Counted from the stretch's first letter, positions 1-7,305 are shown. The stretch: DNA of 12,066 nucleotides from Nitrospinaceae bacterium (GCA_029937635.1 JAPYPM010000051.1:1-12066), one strand, 5' to 3'. Notes: generated from the letters alone by a model not told the origin. Numbers and translations are program-made.

Positions 1-2242
1 GGATTACATGTCCTTTAGAATAAAGCTGAGTACACCACTCCCATACGTTGCCAGCCATGTCAAAGCATCCAAAAGGGGATACCCCTTGTTCAAATTCGGT
101 AACTGCGGAAGTTCTTCCAATTACAAAATCACAGGTATTGGCGTAGTCATTTTGATAACCCATTGCTTCTCCCCAAGGGTAATCTCTCCCATCTACACCC
201 CGAGCGGCTTTTTCCCATTCCTTTTCTATTGGCAACCGTCTTCCCAACCAAAGAGCACAAACTAAAGACTCATAAAAGTTTATCCCTATAACAGGATGAT
301 CGTCGGAAAAAGAATATGACGGAAAACGGAGCGTATGATTTGGGTCGAACTCTTTATACAAAGCATTGGTAACTGGAAATTTCATAACCGAGAATTCTTT
401 CAAAAAAATATGGTCCTCCTCATCTTTTTCATCTTGATAAATAAATTTTCCCGCAGGTATTGTCACCATCTCGCTCCAACTTTTCACTTTTGACAATCTA
501 ACAACATCCGGATTGGAGACTTCTCCCAAAAATCCCTCTAATTCCTTAACCTCTTTTAAAGAATCAAATTCCTGACGATCAACTAAATCAGACCAGTCAA
601 CGTTTTTAATTCTCAAAAGCAGTTCTATTAGCGAGTAAAGAATACGTCCGTCTCTATTTTCTCTTTTCAATAACCTTTGTAAAAGAGTCAGCAAAGTTGA
701 TGCTTCATTAGCCGCAACAACATCTTCAACCTTAATTAAACGACATCGAGAAAATTGTGGAAAAGATTCTCTGCATTGATACTTAAGTAACTGGGCGATC
801 AATAAACGTCTTTCTTCTGACAATTCTTTCGCTTCACAAACAGAATTTCCTGCTAGAAACAGGGCTCCTTCACTCATAAAAATATCAAACACCTCATTAG
901 CCAAAACCATTCCTGAAAAAAACTTTAACATTTCTTCCCAGCGTTCCTTCCTGCATTTTAAAGCAACAACATTCTTCCAGTCTTTATTTTTAGCTAACCT
1001 CCTAGCTGCAAAATATTCTTGAAAAGAAGGGTGTCTAAACTGCCAACGGCTTGGGGTCTGTTGAAGAATCTTTTCTAACTCAGGAGGAATAATTTCATCC
1101 AAAATTAAATTATCACATCCATTCTTTTTCAAACGCTCTTTAGGATAACCTGTTTCAATATCATCGATGCGCTGGGAAAGGCCATCTTCAAATAACTGAA
1201 GCGCCACTTCCTCTAATCGTTCAAAGACAATCTCAGAGTCTTTTATTTTATTTTCATGAAAATCACTTTCTAAAAGGTGTCTGAAGTAAGCTGAGTAAAT
1301 TTCACCGCGAGTATTATGACCCTCTAGTTTATCTAAATCTGAAAGAACACGAATCATTTTCAAAATTAAAGGTACTTCTATTAATTCAGGCGAATACTTA
1401 CCCAAACTTGCAATCGCTTTATTCTTTTGTGCTTCGCCTAAAAATATATTTCGTTTCTTCTCATCAATTTTTTCAAAAGCCACATGGAACGCCGAATCTT
1501 TTCCTCTCTGAATTATGGAATCTGTTGCAAGATGACCAAAGCTAAATTTTCTAGTTGCTAGAATCAATCGGTTACTACGAAAAATCTTGTCCTCGACGAA
1601 AGTCTCTAAGTAAAACTGAAACCGGTCTTCGGCAGGCAGTTGATCCAAAGCATCCAGCAGGAAAATAATTCTTCCTTCTCTTTCTAGACATTTGATAGTT
1701 TTTAAAAGGCACTCTTTATCAAGAACAAGATCAGAATCTTCCTGGCACTCGATTAAAATAACATCCAACATTTCTTGATGAACCGATTCCATAAACCGAG
1801 TAATCCCCTCGCCTTCTTGCAGATTACCAAGGTTAAAATAAACTGGAAGTGGGTAAACAGGATGTGGCACATGTTGAAGCAATTGTTCTTGGTAGTATTT
1901 TAAGAAAGTCGTTTTCCCCATTCCACAATCTGCTTCCAGCATAACTTTCATATGATCAGTTACTAGCAAATCTTCATTGATAATTCTTGGTGCAGGGAAA
2001 ACCTGTTCTTGAATACTTTGTCTGTGTCGAATAGTATTAGTGTCAAGTAAAATTGGAACTACATAGGACTTAGCACGTAGTCCCTCACCAAGTACATTAT
2101 CTAACCAACTTGATGTTTGAACTTGCTGATGTTTACGGTAAGTATTGATTACCCATTCACGTGACTCTTCCAACTTAGAACTAACAAGAGCTGACTCATC
2201 CTCGTTAGGGAGAGGGACTGGTAATTCATTTTTTTCGTTCAT
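1..2242 (-). CDS. NACHT/STAND-type NTPase fused to a C-terminal FGE-sulfatase (C-type-lectin fold) domain; 3' end cut by window edge
   Basis: I translated 747 codons from the ATG at 2242; no stop is reached before the left edge. Residues 1-95 are hydrophilic and match no domain I know. A P-loop follows (EADCGMGKTT, Lys110), then a Walker B strand (IIFLLDALDQL, Asp197 and Asp200) and a sensor-like LILATR ending at Arg231. A NACHT-typical FRHPSFQEYFAA lies near 402-413. Residues 420-585 look helical. From about 590 the protein matches FGE-sulfatase domains: MVTIPAGKF, PVTNALY, HPVIGINFYES, GRRLPIEKEWEKAARG, YPWG and FDMAGNVWEW (to Trp736). The last part of that domain is outside the window. STAND NTPases usually sense a ligand through the C-terminus, oligomerise and trigger an effector; a defence or self/non-self role is inferred. 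No enzymatic effector domain is visible. No strong ribosome binding site precedes the start, and the frame stays open upstream, so the start is likely but not certain. The domain calls are firm; the biological role is not. Confidence 0.88.
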   Translation of the reverse strand, partial: MNEKNELPVPLPNEDESALVSSKLEESREWVINTYRKHQQVQTSSWLDNVLGEGLRAKSYVVPILLDTNTIRHRQSIQEQVFPAPRIINEDLLVTDHMKVMLEADCGMGKTTFLKYYQEQLLQHVPHPVYPLPVYFNLGNLQEGEGITRFMESVHQEMLDVILIECQEDSDLVLDKECLLKTIKCLEREGRIIFLLDALDQLPAEDRFQFYLETFVEDKIFRSNRLILATRKFSFGHLATDSIIQRGKDSAFHVAFEKIDEKKRNIFLGEAQKNKAIASLGKYSPELIEVPLILKMIRVLSDLDKLEGHNTRGEIYSAYFRHLLESDFHENKIKDSEIVFERLEEVALQLFEDGLSQRIDDIETGYPKERLKKNGCDNLILDEIIPPELEKILQQTPSRWQFRHPSFQEYFAARRLAKNKDWKNVVALKCRKERWEEMLKFFSGMVLANEVFDIFMSEGALFLAGNSVCEAKELSEERRLLIAQLLKYQCRESFPQFSRCRLIKVEDVVAANEASTLLTLLQRLLKRENRDGRILYSLIELLLRIKNVDWSDLVDRQEFDSLKEVKELEGFLGEVSNPDVVRLSKVKSWSEMVTIPAGKFIYQDEKDEEDHIFLKEFSVMKFPVTNALYKEFDPNHTLRFPSYSFSDDHPVIGINFYESLVCALWLGRRLPIEKEWEKAARGVDGRDYPWGEAMGYQNDYANTCDFVIGRTSAVTEFEQGVSPFGCFDMAGNVWEWCTQLYSKGHVI

Positions 2243-2260
2243 TTTAAATGATTCTCTATA

Positions 2261-2288
2261 ATTATATTGGTGAGTTATTTTATCACAA
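2261..2288 (-). promoter_or_regulatory. Sigma70-type promoter for the NACHT-FGE gene
   Basis: Read on the minus strand, TTGTGA (2288-2283) is followed by a 16-base spacer and a perfect TATAAT (2266-2261). Transcription would begin near 2254, leaving a leader of only about 12 bases before the ATG at 2242. The -10 lies inside the palindrome TATAATTATA (2257-2266), so a plus-strand TATAAT is present at the same place, but I found no good -35 for that direction. The call rests on sequence match only. Confidence 0.5.
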
Positions 2289-2318
2289 TAGCATCCTTTA
2301 ACAGGACCTCTTCCTTTA

Positions 2319-2957
2319 ATGATCCCCCTTAAAGACGAAAATCCAACTAAAAACTTCCCTCTTATCACTATTATTTTTATAGTTTCTAACACACTTATCT
2401 TTCTATATCAGATAAGTCAACCAATGAGGACCCTTACCATATTTTCGTCCTTCGGACTCATTCCCGTAAAGCTTATAGAATCACCTATCAGTACCTATTC
2501 CACTATTTATTCGTCAATGTTTCTCCATTCAGGAATAGGCCATTTAGCAGGAAACATGCTCTATCTCTGGATTTTTGGAAATAATATTGAGGATTTTCTT
2601 GGTAGGGTTAGATTTGTAATCTTCTACTTGATTTGCGGAACACTTGCCTCTATGGGCCACATTCTTACAGACCTTCAATCGGATATTCCGATGGTAGGAG
2701 CCAGCGGTGCCATTTCTGGAATACTCGGAGCATATCTTGTTTTATATCCTTTTGCGCGAGTAAAAACCTTGATTTTTCTAGGGTTTTTAATCACCATTAT
2801 CCGAGTACCGGCTATCATTCTTCTGTTGATTTGGATACTGATTCAGGTTTTCAGTGGAGTAATGGCAGGGGACGGTAGTGTAGCGTGGTTTGCTCATATC
2901 GGAGGATTCATCTCCGGGATGCTCCTTATATTACCTTTTCAAAAAATTAAACATTAA
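2319..2957 (+). CDS. Rhomboid family intramembrane serine protease
   Basis: This 212-residue polytopic membrane protein carries the rhomboid signature. The HSGIGHLAGNMLYLW stretch (70-84) matches the conserved L1/TM2 region with its His and Asn (Asn79). GASG at 127-130 holds the catalytic Ser129, and AHIGGF at 192-197 holds the catalytic His193 of the Ser-His dyad. About six hydrophobic segments are visible, as in the basic bacterial rhomboid fold. Rhomboids cut single-pass membrane proteins within the bilayer; the substrate is unknown. The ATG at 2319 has a weak AGGA at 2303-2306, 12 bases upstream. The gene is divergent from the NACHT-FGE gene (76 bases between starts) and converges on the small zinc-ribbon gene with a 9-base gap. 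Both catalytic residues are intact, so activity is expected. Confidence 0.93.
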   Translation: MIPLKDENPTKNFPLITIIFIVSNTLIFLYQISQPMRTLTIFSSFGLIPVKLIESPISTYSTIYSSMFLHSGIGHLAGNMLYLWIFGNNIEDFLGRVRFVIFYLICGTLASMGHILTDLQSDIPMVGASGAISGILGAYLVLYPFARVKTLIFLGFLITIIRVPAIILLLIWILIQVFSGVMAGDGSVAWFAHIGGFISGMLLILPFQKIKH

Positions 2958-2966
2958 GAATTTTTT

Positions 2967-3161
2967 TTACTGAGCATAATAAGAAACCATTAACCCAAAA
3001 CAGAGGATGACAAAAAAGATCCACAAAAACCTAATAATTCCCGGCCCCTTAAAACGGGGGTAGTTGGGGAAACTGGGGTTTGTCGGTTTTTTGCAATTAG
3101 GACAAACAAGATTTTTATTATCATACTCCTGTTCGCAGCTTAAGCACTTAATTCGATTCAT
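2967..3161 (-). CDS. Small zinc-ribbon protein with one C-terminal membrane helix
   Basis: This 64-residue protein has a CxxC-x10-CxxC zinc ribbon (Cys6, Cys9, Cys20, Cys23), a Pro/Asn-rich linker and a single hydrophobic helix at roughly 42-61 that ends four residues or so before the C-terminus. The predicted form is an N-terminal zinc ribbon anchored by a tail helix. Its ATG lies 13 bases after the cinA stop with only an A/G-rich stretch (AAAGAAAAAG) as a ribosome binding site, so it is probably translated from the cinA transcript. It ends 9 bases from the rhomboid stop on the other strand. Zinc-ribbon/membrane-anchor proteins of this kind are usually annotated as hypothetical; I do not know its function. 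The intact Cys pairs and operon-like spacing support a real gene. Confidence 0.75.
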   Translation of the reverse strand: MNRIKCLSCEQEYDNKNLVCPNCKKPTNPSFPNYPRFKGPGIIRFLWIFFVILCFGLMVSYYAQ

Positions 3162-3174
3162 AATACTTTTTCTT

Positions 3175-4437
3175 TCACATTTTAAGATTTAGCAACCATC
3201 GGCGAAGCAGATTAAGTGCGGCCTGAGCTGATCTTTCTTTATTGCGACTTCGATCATTATAAAAAATAAAATCTTCACAATTAGATTTTTTTTCTTCACT
3301 AATGCCAATGAACACTGTTCCCACCAATTTTTTATCACTAGAACCAGGACCGGCAACTCCAGTAACAGACAACCCAATATCGGCACCTGAAGTTTTGCGT
3401 ATACCCTCTGCCATGGCAAGAGCTACCTCTCGGCTTACAGCTCCATGTTTTTTAATCAACGCCGATGGAACTTCTAAACGACCAGTCTTCGCCTCATTGC
3501 TATATGCCACTAAACTCTCCAGAAAATAGCTAGAGCTTCCGGGTTCTTCTGTCAATCGGTGACCAATTAGTCCACCTGTGCAAGATTCAGCTACCGCCAA
3601 AGTTTTTCCTTTTTCTTTTAACAACTCCCCTACTTTACCTTCTAAAGTCTCATTATCTTTTCCATAGACCCACTTCCCAAGTGACGTCATAACCATAAGT
3701 TCTGCTTCCTTTAACCTAATCTTAACCTGTTCTGTATTTTTAGAGCAATAAGACAAACGAATCTTTACTCCTAAATAAGAAGGCAGTGACGCAACCGTAA
3801 CCAACTTTGCCAATGGCTCAACTGGTCCAAACTTTTCCCAAAGAGAAGCTTCTGTCAAACCAACCGTTTTAATAATACGATGATCAATTACTCCTTTTTG
3901 TATTTTTTTTAGATCAGAGGCAATATAGGTATCAAACAAGTGTTCCATCTCTAAGGGAACGCCTGGTAGAGAAAATAATTTTTTTTCATCACGCTTAAAA
4001 AGAAAACCAGGAGCCGTGCCTTTATTATTATATAAAATAGTGGCGTCTTCTGGCACTTCATACTGGCTATGCAGGTTTGCAGGAATTTTTTGAGAACGTT
4101 TCTTAAACGTTACCTCAAGCATACTTCTCACTCTATTATCAAGAATCATTTTAGAATTAAAAATTTGCGCCAGCACATCTTTTGTAATATCGTCGTAAGT
4201 TGACCCTAGTCCACCAGTGGTAATAACTATATCTACCCTCTCTAAAGCATCTTCGACAACTCTAGAAATACAATTCTTATCATCACCTATTGCCGTGATT
4301 CTTAAAACATTAACTCCCAGTAAGTGTAACTGTTGACTCAAATACCTACCATTAGTGTCCTGAATAAGGCCACTAATAACTTCATTCCCAATTGCTATAA
4401 TTTCTGCTTGCGGCAGAACCTTTTCATCATTAAACAT
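3175..4437 (-). CDS. cinA: CinA-like protein (MoCF-like domain plus nicotinamide-nucleotide amidohydrolase domain)
   Basis: The 420-residue length is normal for full CinA. The N-terminal COG1058/MoCF-like domain (about 10-175) shows AEIIAIGNEVISG, DTNGRYL, TTGGLGSTYDDIT (73-85) and FSLPGVPLEME (155-165). The C-terminal CinA domain (about 262-418) shows AVAESCTGGLIGHRLT (281-296), a VAYSNEAK stretch and SVTGVAGPG (357-365). In characterised relatives the C-terminal domain deamidates nicotinamide mononucleotide to nicotinate mononucleotide for NAD recycling, and the N-terminal domain can act as an ADP-ribose pyrophosphatase; both roles here are by homology. GNE replaces the common GDE in the first motif. 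The ATG at 4437 has no clear Shine-Dalgarno sequence, but the conserved domain begins at once, so a later start is unlikely. The gene is divergent from the MFS gene and is followed by the zinc-ribbon gene. Confidence 0.95.
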   Translation of the reverse strand: MFNDEKVLPQAEIIAIGNEVISGLIQDTNGRYLSQQLHLLGVNVLRITAIGDDKNCISRVVEDALERVDIVITTGGLGSTYDDITKDVLAQIFNSKMILDNRVRSMLEVTFKKRSQKIPANLHSQYEVPEDATILYNNKGTAPGFLFKRDEKKLFSLPGVPLEMEHLFDTYIASDLKKIQKGVIDHRIIKTVGLTEASLWEKFGPVEPLAKLVTVASLPSYLGVKIRLSYCSKNTEQVKIRLKEAELMVMTSLGKWVYGKDNETLEGKVGELLKEKGKTLAVAESCTGGLIGHRLTEEPGSSSYFLESLVAYSNEAKTGRLEVPSALIKKHGAVSREVALAMAEGIRKTSGADIGLSVTGVAGPGSSDKKLVGTVFIGISEEKKSNCEDFIFYNDRSRNKERSAQAALNLLRRWLLNLKM

Positions 4438-4500
4438 TAGTTTGAATTTAGCCAGTTGTTATTAAGTTTCAAGTAATCTATCTAGATCCTTATAACGAAT

Positions 4501-4512
4501 TAGGTTAACCTA
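4501..4512. promoter_or_regulatory. Perfect 12-base palindrome, possible operator between cinA and the MFS gene
   Basis: TAGGTTAACCTA equals its own reverse complement. It lies in the 223-base divergent spacer, about 64 bases upstream of the cinA start and 149 upstream of the MFS start. It sits just downstream of a candidate cinA -10 box (4526-4521), where a repressor could block transcription. Short palindromes also arise by chance in AT-rich DNA, so this is a weak call. Confidence 0.3.
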
Positions 4513-4520
4513 TCTTAATT

Positions 4521-4549
4521 AGTATATTAACATTCAACTTCATTTTAAA
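4521..4549 (-). promoter_or_regulatory. Possible sigma70-type promoter for cinA
   Basis: On the minus strand TTTAAA (4549-4544) is separated by 17 bases from TATACT (4526-4521). Each box matches the consensus in four and five of six places respectively. The leader to the cinA ATG would be about 77 bases and would include the palindrome at 4501-4512. AT-rich spacers give many such matches, so confidence is low. I found no clear promoter for the MFS gene in the other direction. Confidence 0.3.
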
Positions 4550-4660
4550 CCTCTACAGTAAGAGAATAAACGGTTTTTAGTTTTTCTACCTTACGTTTAT
4601 TTCTGTCCGTTAGGGTAAAAAACAACTCCTCCTTTATTATTACAGAGGCAAAAATCGCTA

Positions 4661-5953
4661 ATGTCTTTAGAGCATTCATCTTTAACAGCATCTGAGCTTC
4701 ATAAAATAACCTATAAATATGACCTCTGGCGCGGTTTTTTTGAGGGTGTTATGAGTTCAGGCATTCAGACTTTTGCTCTTTTTATAGCCATTCGCTACTA
4801 CAACGCTGGAGAAGGAATAAAATCGTTGATTGCTGCTGGTCCTTTTATAGGAATGATTTTATCTCTTCCCTTGGTTCATTATACCGCCGGAAAAGGATTG
4901 AAAAAATCATGGTGCAGCGCGATCCCTTCCGCATTAGCTTCAGTTTGTCTAATTATTGGGGCGTGGATACCATCTCTAGAGCTCTATGCCTTAATGATTA
5001 CTATTAGTTACATTTTAAGAAGTGCGGCTATCCCCTATTTAACGTCAATATATAGTGACAACTACCCTTATCATAAGCGTGCCGCAAGCTTCTCAAAACC
5101 ATTGCTGCTAACTGTAGCAATTTCTTCATTTTTCGGGCTTGCAGGATCACTGATCTTGGAAATAAATATTATTTACTTTAATTGGGTCTTTACCATAATT
5201 GGGATATGTTCACTTGCCAAAGCATGGGCCATAAACTCAATGCCATCAAAAGTGATTGAGAAAAGTTCTCACAATCATCCATTTGGAAACTTTGAATACA
5301 TATTTAAAGATAGAGAGTTTGGATATATTCTTCTCACTTGGTTTATAATGGGATTTGCTAACCTTTGGGTTCTCCCACTGAGAATTGATTACGTGGCATC
5401 ATCAACTTACGGAATAGAAGCCTCTCCTATAATTGTTGCATTAATAATCACAATTATCCCTGAAACAATACGTTTTTTATTTATCCCTTTCTGGGCTCGA
5501 CTTTTTGATCGTATGAATTTCATCATACTTCGGATGATACTTAATGTCTTATTTGGAACTGGAATAGCCATTTTTTTCATCAGTAAAAACTTATTAATCA
5601 TCGGTATCGGATCAGCCCTTATAGGGCTTGCCTTTGCAGGAGGAAGTATTGCTTGGGCACTTTGGGTAACTAAATACGCTCCACCAGAGAAAGTATCCGC
5701 TTATATGTCAGTTCACGTCTGTCTTACTGGAGTAAGAGGAACTATTGGACCAATAATAGGATATTGGGTTGCTAATCAAGTCGGACCAACAATAACTGGA
5801 TTCATATCATGCGGGCTAATGATTTTAGCGACCGTAATGCTTCTTCCAGAAATAAAGCATGGACGTAGAAAAATGCTAGCCTCTTCTTCGCCAAAGAAAC
5901 AACCACTATCAAACTCCGATCAAGGCTTGAAAGATGTCAAACAAAAATACTAA
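4661..5953 (+). CDS. Major facilitator superfamily transporter (12 membrane helices)
   Basis: This 430-residue inner-membrane protein has about twelve hydrophobic segments (roughly 25-45, 54-73, 84-103, 106-131, 148-167, 170-192, 221-240, 254-277, 288-307, 310-336, 346-371 and 376-395). A longer hydrophilic loop (about 193-220) splits them into two six-helix halves, as in MFS carriers. The loop FWARLFDRMNF (277-287) resembles MFS motif A in the C-terminal half. The last 35 residues are a charged, Ser/Lys-rich cytoplasmic tail. The substrate cannot be read from the sequence. The ATG at 4661 has AGAGG at 4644-4648 as a rather distant ribosome binding site. The gene stands alone on the plus strand, divergent from cinA, with 174 bases before purE, so it is probably its own transcription unit. 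Confidence 0.88.
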   Translation: MSLEHSSLTASELHKITYKYDLWRGFFEGVMSSGIQTFALFIAIRYYNAGEGIKSLIAAGPFIGMILSLPLVHYTAGKGLKKSWCSAIPSALASVCLIIGAWIPSLELYALMITISYILRSAAIPYLTSIYSDNYPYHKRAASFSKPLLLTVAISSFFGLAGSLILEINIIYFNWVFTIIGICSLAKAWAINSMPSKVIEKSSHNHPFGNFEYIFKDREFGYILLTWFIMGFANLWVLPLRIDYVASSTYGIEASPIIVALIITIIPETIRFLFIPFWARLFDRMNFIILRMILNVLFGTGIAIFFISKNLLIIGIGSALIGLAFAGGSIAWALWVTKYAPPEKVSAYMSVHVCLTGVRGTIGPIIGYWVANQVGPTITGFISCGLMILATVMLLPEIKHGRRKMLASSSPKKQPLSNSDQGLKDVKQKY

Positions 5954-6113
5954 TCAATATTTTGTTTTCAAATTATTATTTTGCTAAAATAAAAGATAAA
6001 TAAATTTAAAAAATTACATTTTATTTCTTTGAATTAGCCTTAATGTACTGTAAAAAAATCTCCTCAATAATACATAACCAGATTTTTAGATATTAAAATA
6101 TAAAAACGAATCT

Positions 6114-6130
6114 AAGGAGAACATATTTTG
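6114..6130 (+). promoter_or_regulatory. Strong Shine-Dalgarno sequence that selects a TTG start for purE
   Basis: AAGGAG (6114-6119) lies 8 bases before TTG (6128-6130). No ATG or GTG lies in frame ahead of the conserved VGILMGSDSD strand, and the next in-frame ATG falls inside that motif, so TTG is the start. The 174 bases upstream (5954-6127) are very AT-rich with no clear promoter, gene or terminator. Confidence 0.8.
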
Positions 6131-6640
6131 AGCAAACCTCTTGTTGGAATTTTAATGGGAAGTGATTCTGACTTCTCTATCATGGAAGAAGCCAGTAAAG
6201 TTTTGGAAAAATTTAACATTAATCATGAGCTAATAGTGTCATCAGCTCATCGCTCTCCAGAGAGAACACGGAAATATGTTACAAGTGCTTCCAAACGCGG
6301 CATTAAAATTTTAATCGCTGGTGCCGGTGCCGCAGCCCATCTAGCTGGGGTAGTAGCGGCCGAGACTACTTTACCGGTAATCGGAGTTCCTATAGGTTCT
6401 TCACCGCTTAACGGGCTCGATGCATTACTTTCAACCACTCAAATGCCAGGGGGGGTTTCTGTTGCAGGGATGGCAATTGGAAAAGCTGGTGCAAAAAATT
6501 CTGGTATGCTTGCGGTCCAGATATTAGCATTGAGTGATAAAAGTCTTCACAAAAAACTGTTAAAGTTTAAAAAAGATCAGGCCAAGGAAGTTGAAAGAAA
6601 AAGTCGAAAACTTAAATCAAACTATGCCACAAATTCTTAA
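6128..6640 (+). CDS. purE: N5-carboxyaminoimidazole ribonucleotide mutase (PurE, class I type)
   Basis: PurE moves the carboxyl group of N5-CAIR to C4 of the ring, giving CAIR in de novo purine synthesis in the cytoplasm. The 170-residue protein shows the family's motifs in order: GSDSD (11-15), SAHRSP (39-44) with the catalytic His41, an AGAGAAAHLAGV stretch (65-75) that binds the nucleotide, GVPIGSSPLNGLDALLS (86-102) and QMPGGVSVA (105-113). The last has Ser where most PurE proteins have Pro. A Lys-rich C-terminal tail (about 145-165) follows. No purK, its usual partner, is next to it; downstream is tsaC/Sua5, which overlaps its 3' end by 17 bases. Identification is firm. Confidence 0.95.
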   Translation: MSKPLVGILMGSDSDFSIMEEASKVLEKFNINHELIVSSAHRSPERTRKYVTSASKRGIKILIAGAGAAAHLAGVVAAETTLPVIGVPIGSSPLNGLDALLSTTQMPGGVSVAGMAIGKAGAKNSGMLAVQILALSDKSLHKKLLKFKKDQAKEVERKSRKLKSNYATNS

Positions 6641-7277
6641 AGTAGACCCTAGTGATCCATTAACAAATCATGCTAAACACATTCGTAATATTCTAGAAGC
6701 TGGGGGAGTTATTGCTTTCCCAACAGATACGTATTATGGGCTAGGGGTAAATCCGTTTAACGAGAAGGGAATTCAACAAATTTTCAAGCTCAAATCAAGG
6801 GCTTATAGCAAACCACTTCTAGTTCTTATTGCAACTGAACTTCAGTTAAGCCAGCTTGCAAAAGATAAATCACAAGAAGCAGATCAGTTGATAAAAAAAT
6901 TTTGGCCTAATTCACTAACTTTAATCTTTAACGCTGTTACCCAATTACCCAGTGTTTTAACTGCCGATACCGGAAAGATAGGTATACGCTTACCAAAAAA
7001 TGAATGGACACGTCATTTAATCGAAACAGTCGGCTGTCCATTAACAGCTACAAGCGCCAATAAGTCAGGTGGGGAAAACACACGAACCGCAGAAGAAGTT
7101 GTACATATCTTTGGAAATGATTTAGACCTTATTATTGACTCTGGCCCCGCGCCTGGAGGAAAAGTTTCATCCTTAGTCGACACAACATTGTCCCCACCGG
7201 TTCTTCTGAGACATGGAGCAATAACAGAACAGGAAATAGATTCTTGTTTGAAAAGTAAGTGCAACTTAATTTCCTGA
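6624..7277 (+). CDS. L-threonylcarbamoyladenylate synthase (TsaC/Sua5/YrdC family)
   Basis: This enzyme joins threonine, bicarbonate and ATP into threonylcarbamoyl-AMP, the donor for t6A37 in tRNAs that read ANN codons. From the ATG at 6624 the protein has 217 residues. Motifs are FPTDTYYGLG (32-41), KLKSRAYSKPL (55-65), IGIRLP (119-124) and TATSANKSGG (141-150), all typical of the YrdC fold. Its length matches the single-domain form; the extra C-terminal Sua5 domain is absent. An in-frame TTG at 6591 would add 11 residues, but its AAGGAAG abuts the codon too closely, and relatives start with a similar MxQIxKxxP. The gene overlaps purE by 17 bases and lies 28 bases before acpS, which suggests one operon with translational coupling. 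The paralogue YciO cannot be fully excluded. Confidence 0.9.
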   Translation: MPQILKVDPSDPLTNHAKHIRNILEAGGVIAFPTDTYYGLGVNPFNEKGIQQIFKLKSRAYSKPLLVLIATELQLSQLAKDKSQEADQLIKKFWPNSLTLIFNAVTQLPSVLTADTGKIGIRLPKNEWTRHLIETVGCPLTATSANKSGGENTRTAEEVVHIFGNDLDLIIDSGPAPGGKVSSLVDTTLSPPVLLRHGAITEQEIDSCLKSKCNLIS

Positions 7278-7305
7278 AATTTAATTTTTTAGAAAAATAA
7301 GAGTT

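Noticed and set aside
8..265. Open frame of 85 codons on the plus strand
   Set aside because: It lies wholly inside the FGE-domain coding region on the other strand, whose translation shows conserved motifs; it has no recognisable domain or ribosome binding site.
2243..2600. Possible longer N-terminus for the NACHT-FGE protein
   Set aside because: The minus-strand frame remains open for a while upstream of the ATG at 2242, but I saw no good in-frame ATG, GTG or TTG in the spacer, and a longer protein would run into the rhomboid gene and through the promoter.
4586..4617. Imperfect inverted repeat (TACCTTACG / CGTTAGGGTA) ahead of the MFS gene
   Set aside because: The arms do not pair cleanly and no T-run follows on either strand, so it is neither a convincing terminator nor a leader structure.
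5990..6010. AT-only inverted repeat region near 5985-6000 after the MFS gene, considered as a terminator
   Set aside because: TTATTTT-GCT-AAAATAA has no GC in its stem and would be unstable; such repeats are expected in AT-rich spacers.
6080..6113. Imperfect repeat (AGATTTTTA / TAAAAACGAATCT) just before the purE ribosome binding site, considered as a riboswitch or attenuator
   Set aside because: Pairing needs a bulge and is AT-only; no known purine riboswitch core is visible.
6591..6623. TTG start at 6591 for the tsaC/Sua5 gene
   Set aside because: The AAGGAAG directly abuts the TTG, too close to position a ribosome; the ATG at 6624 gives the family-typical N-terminus.
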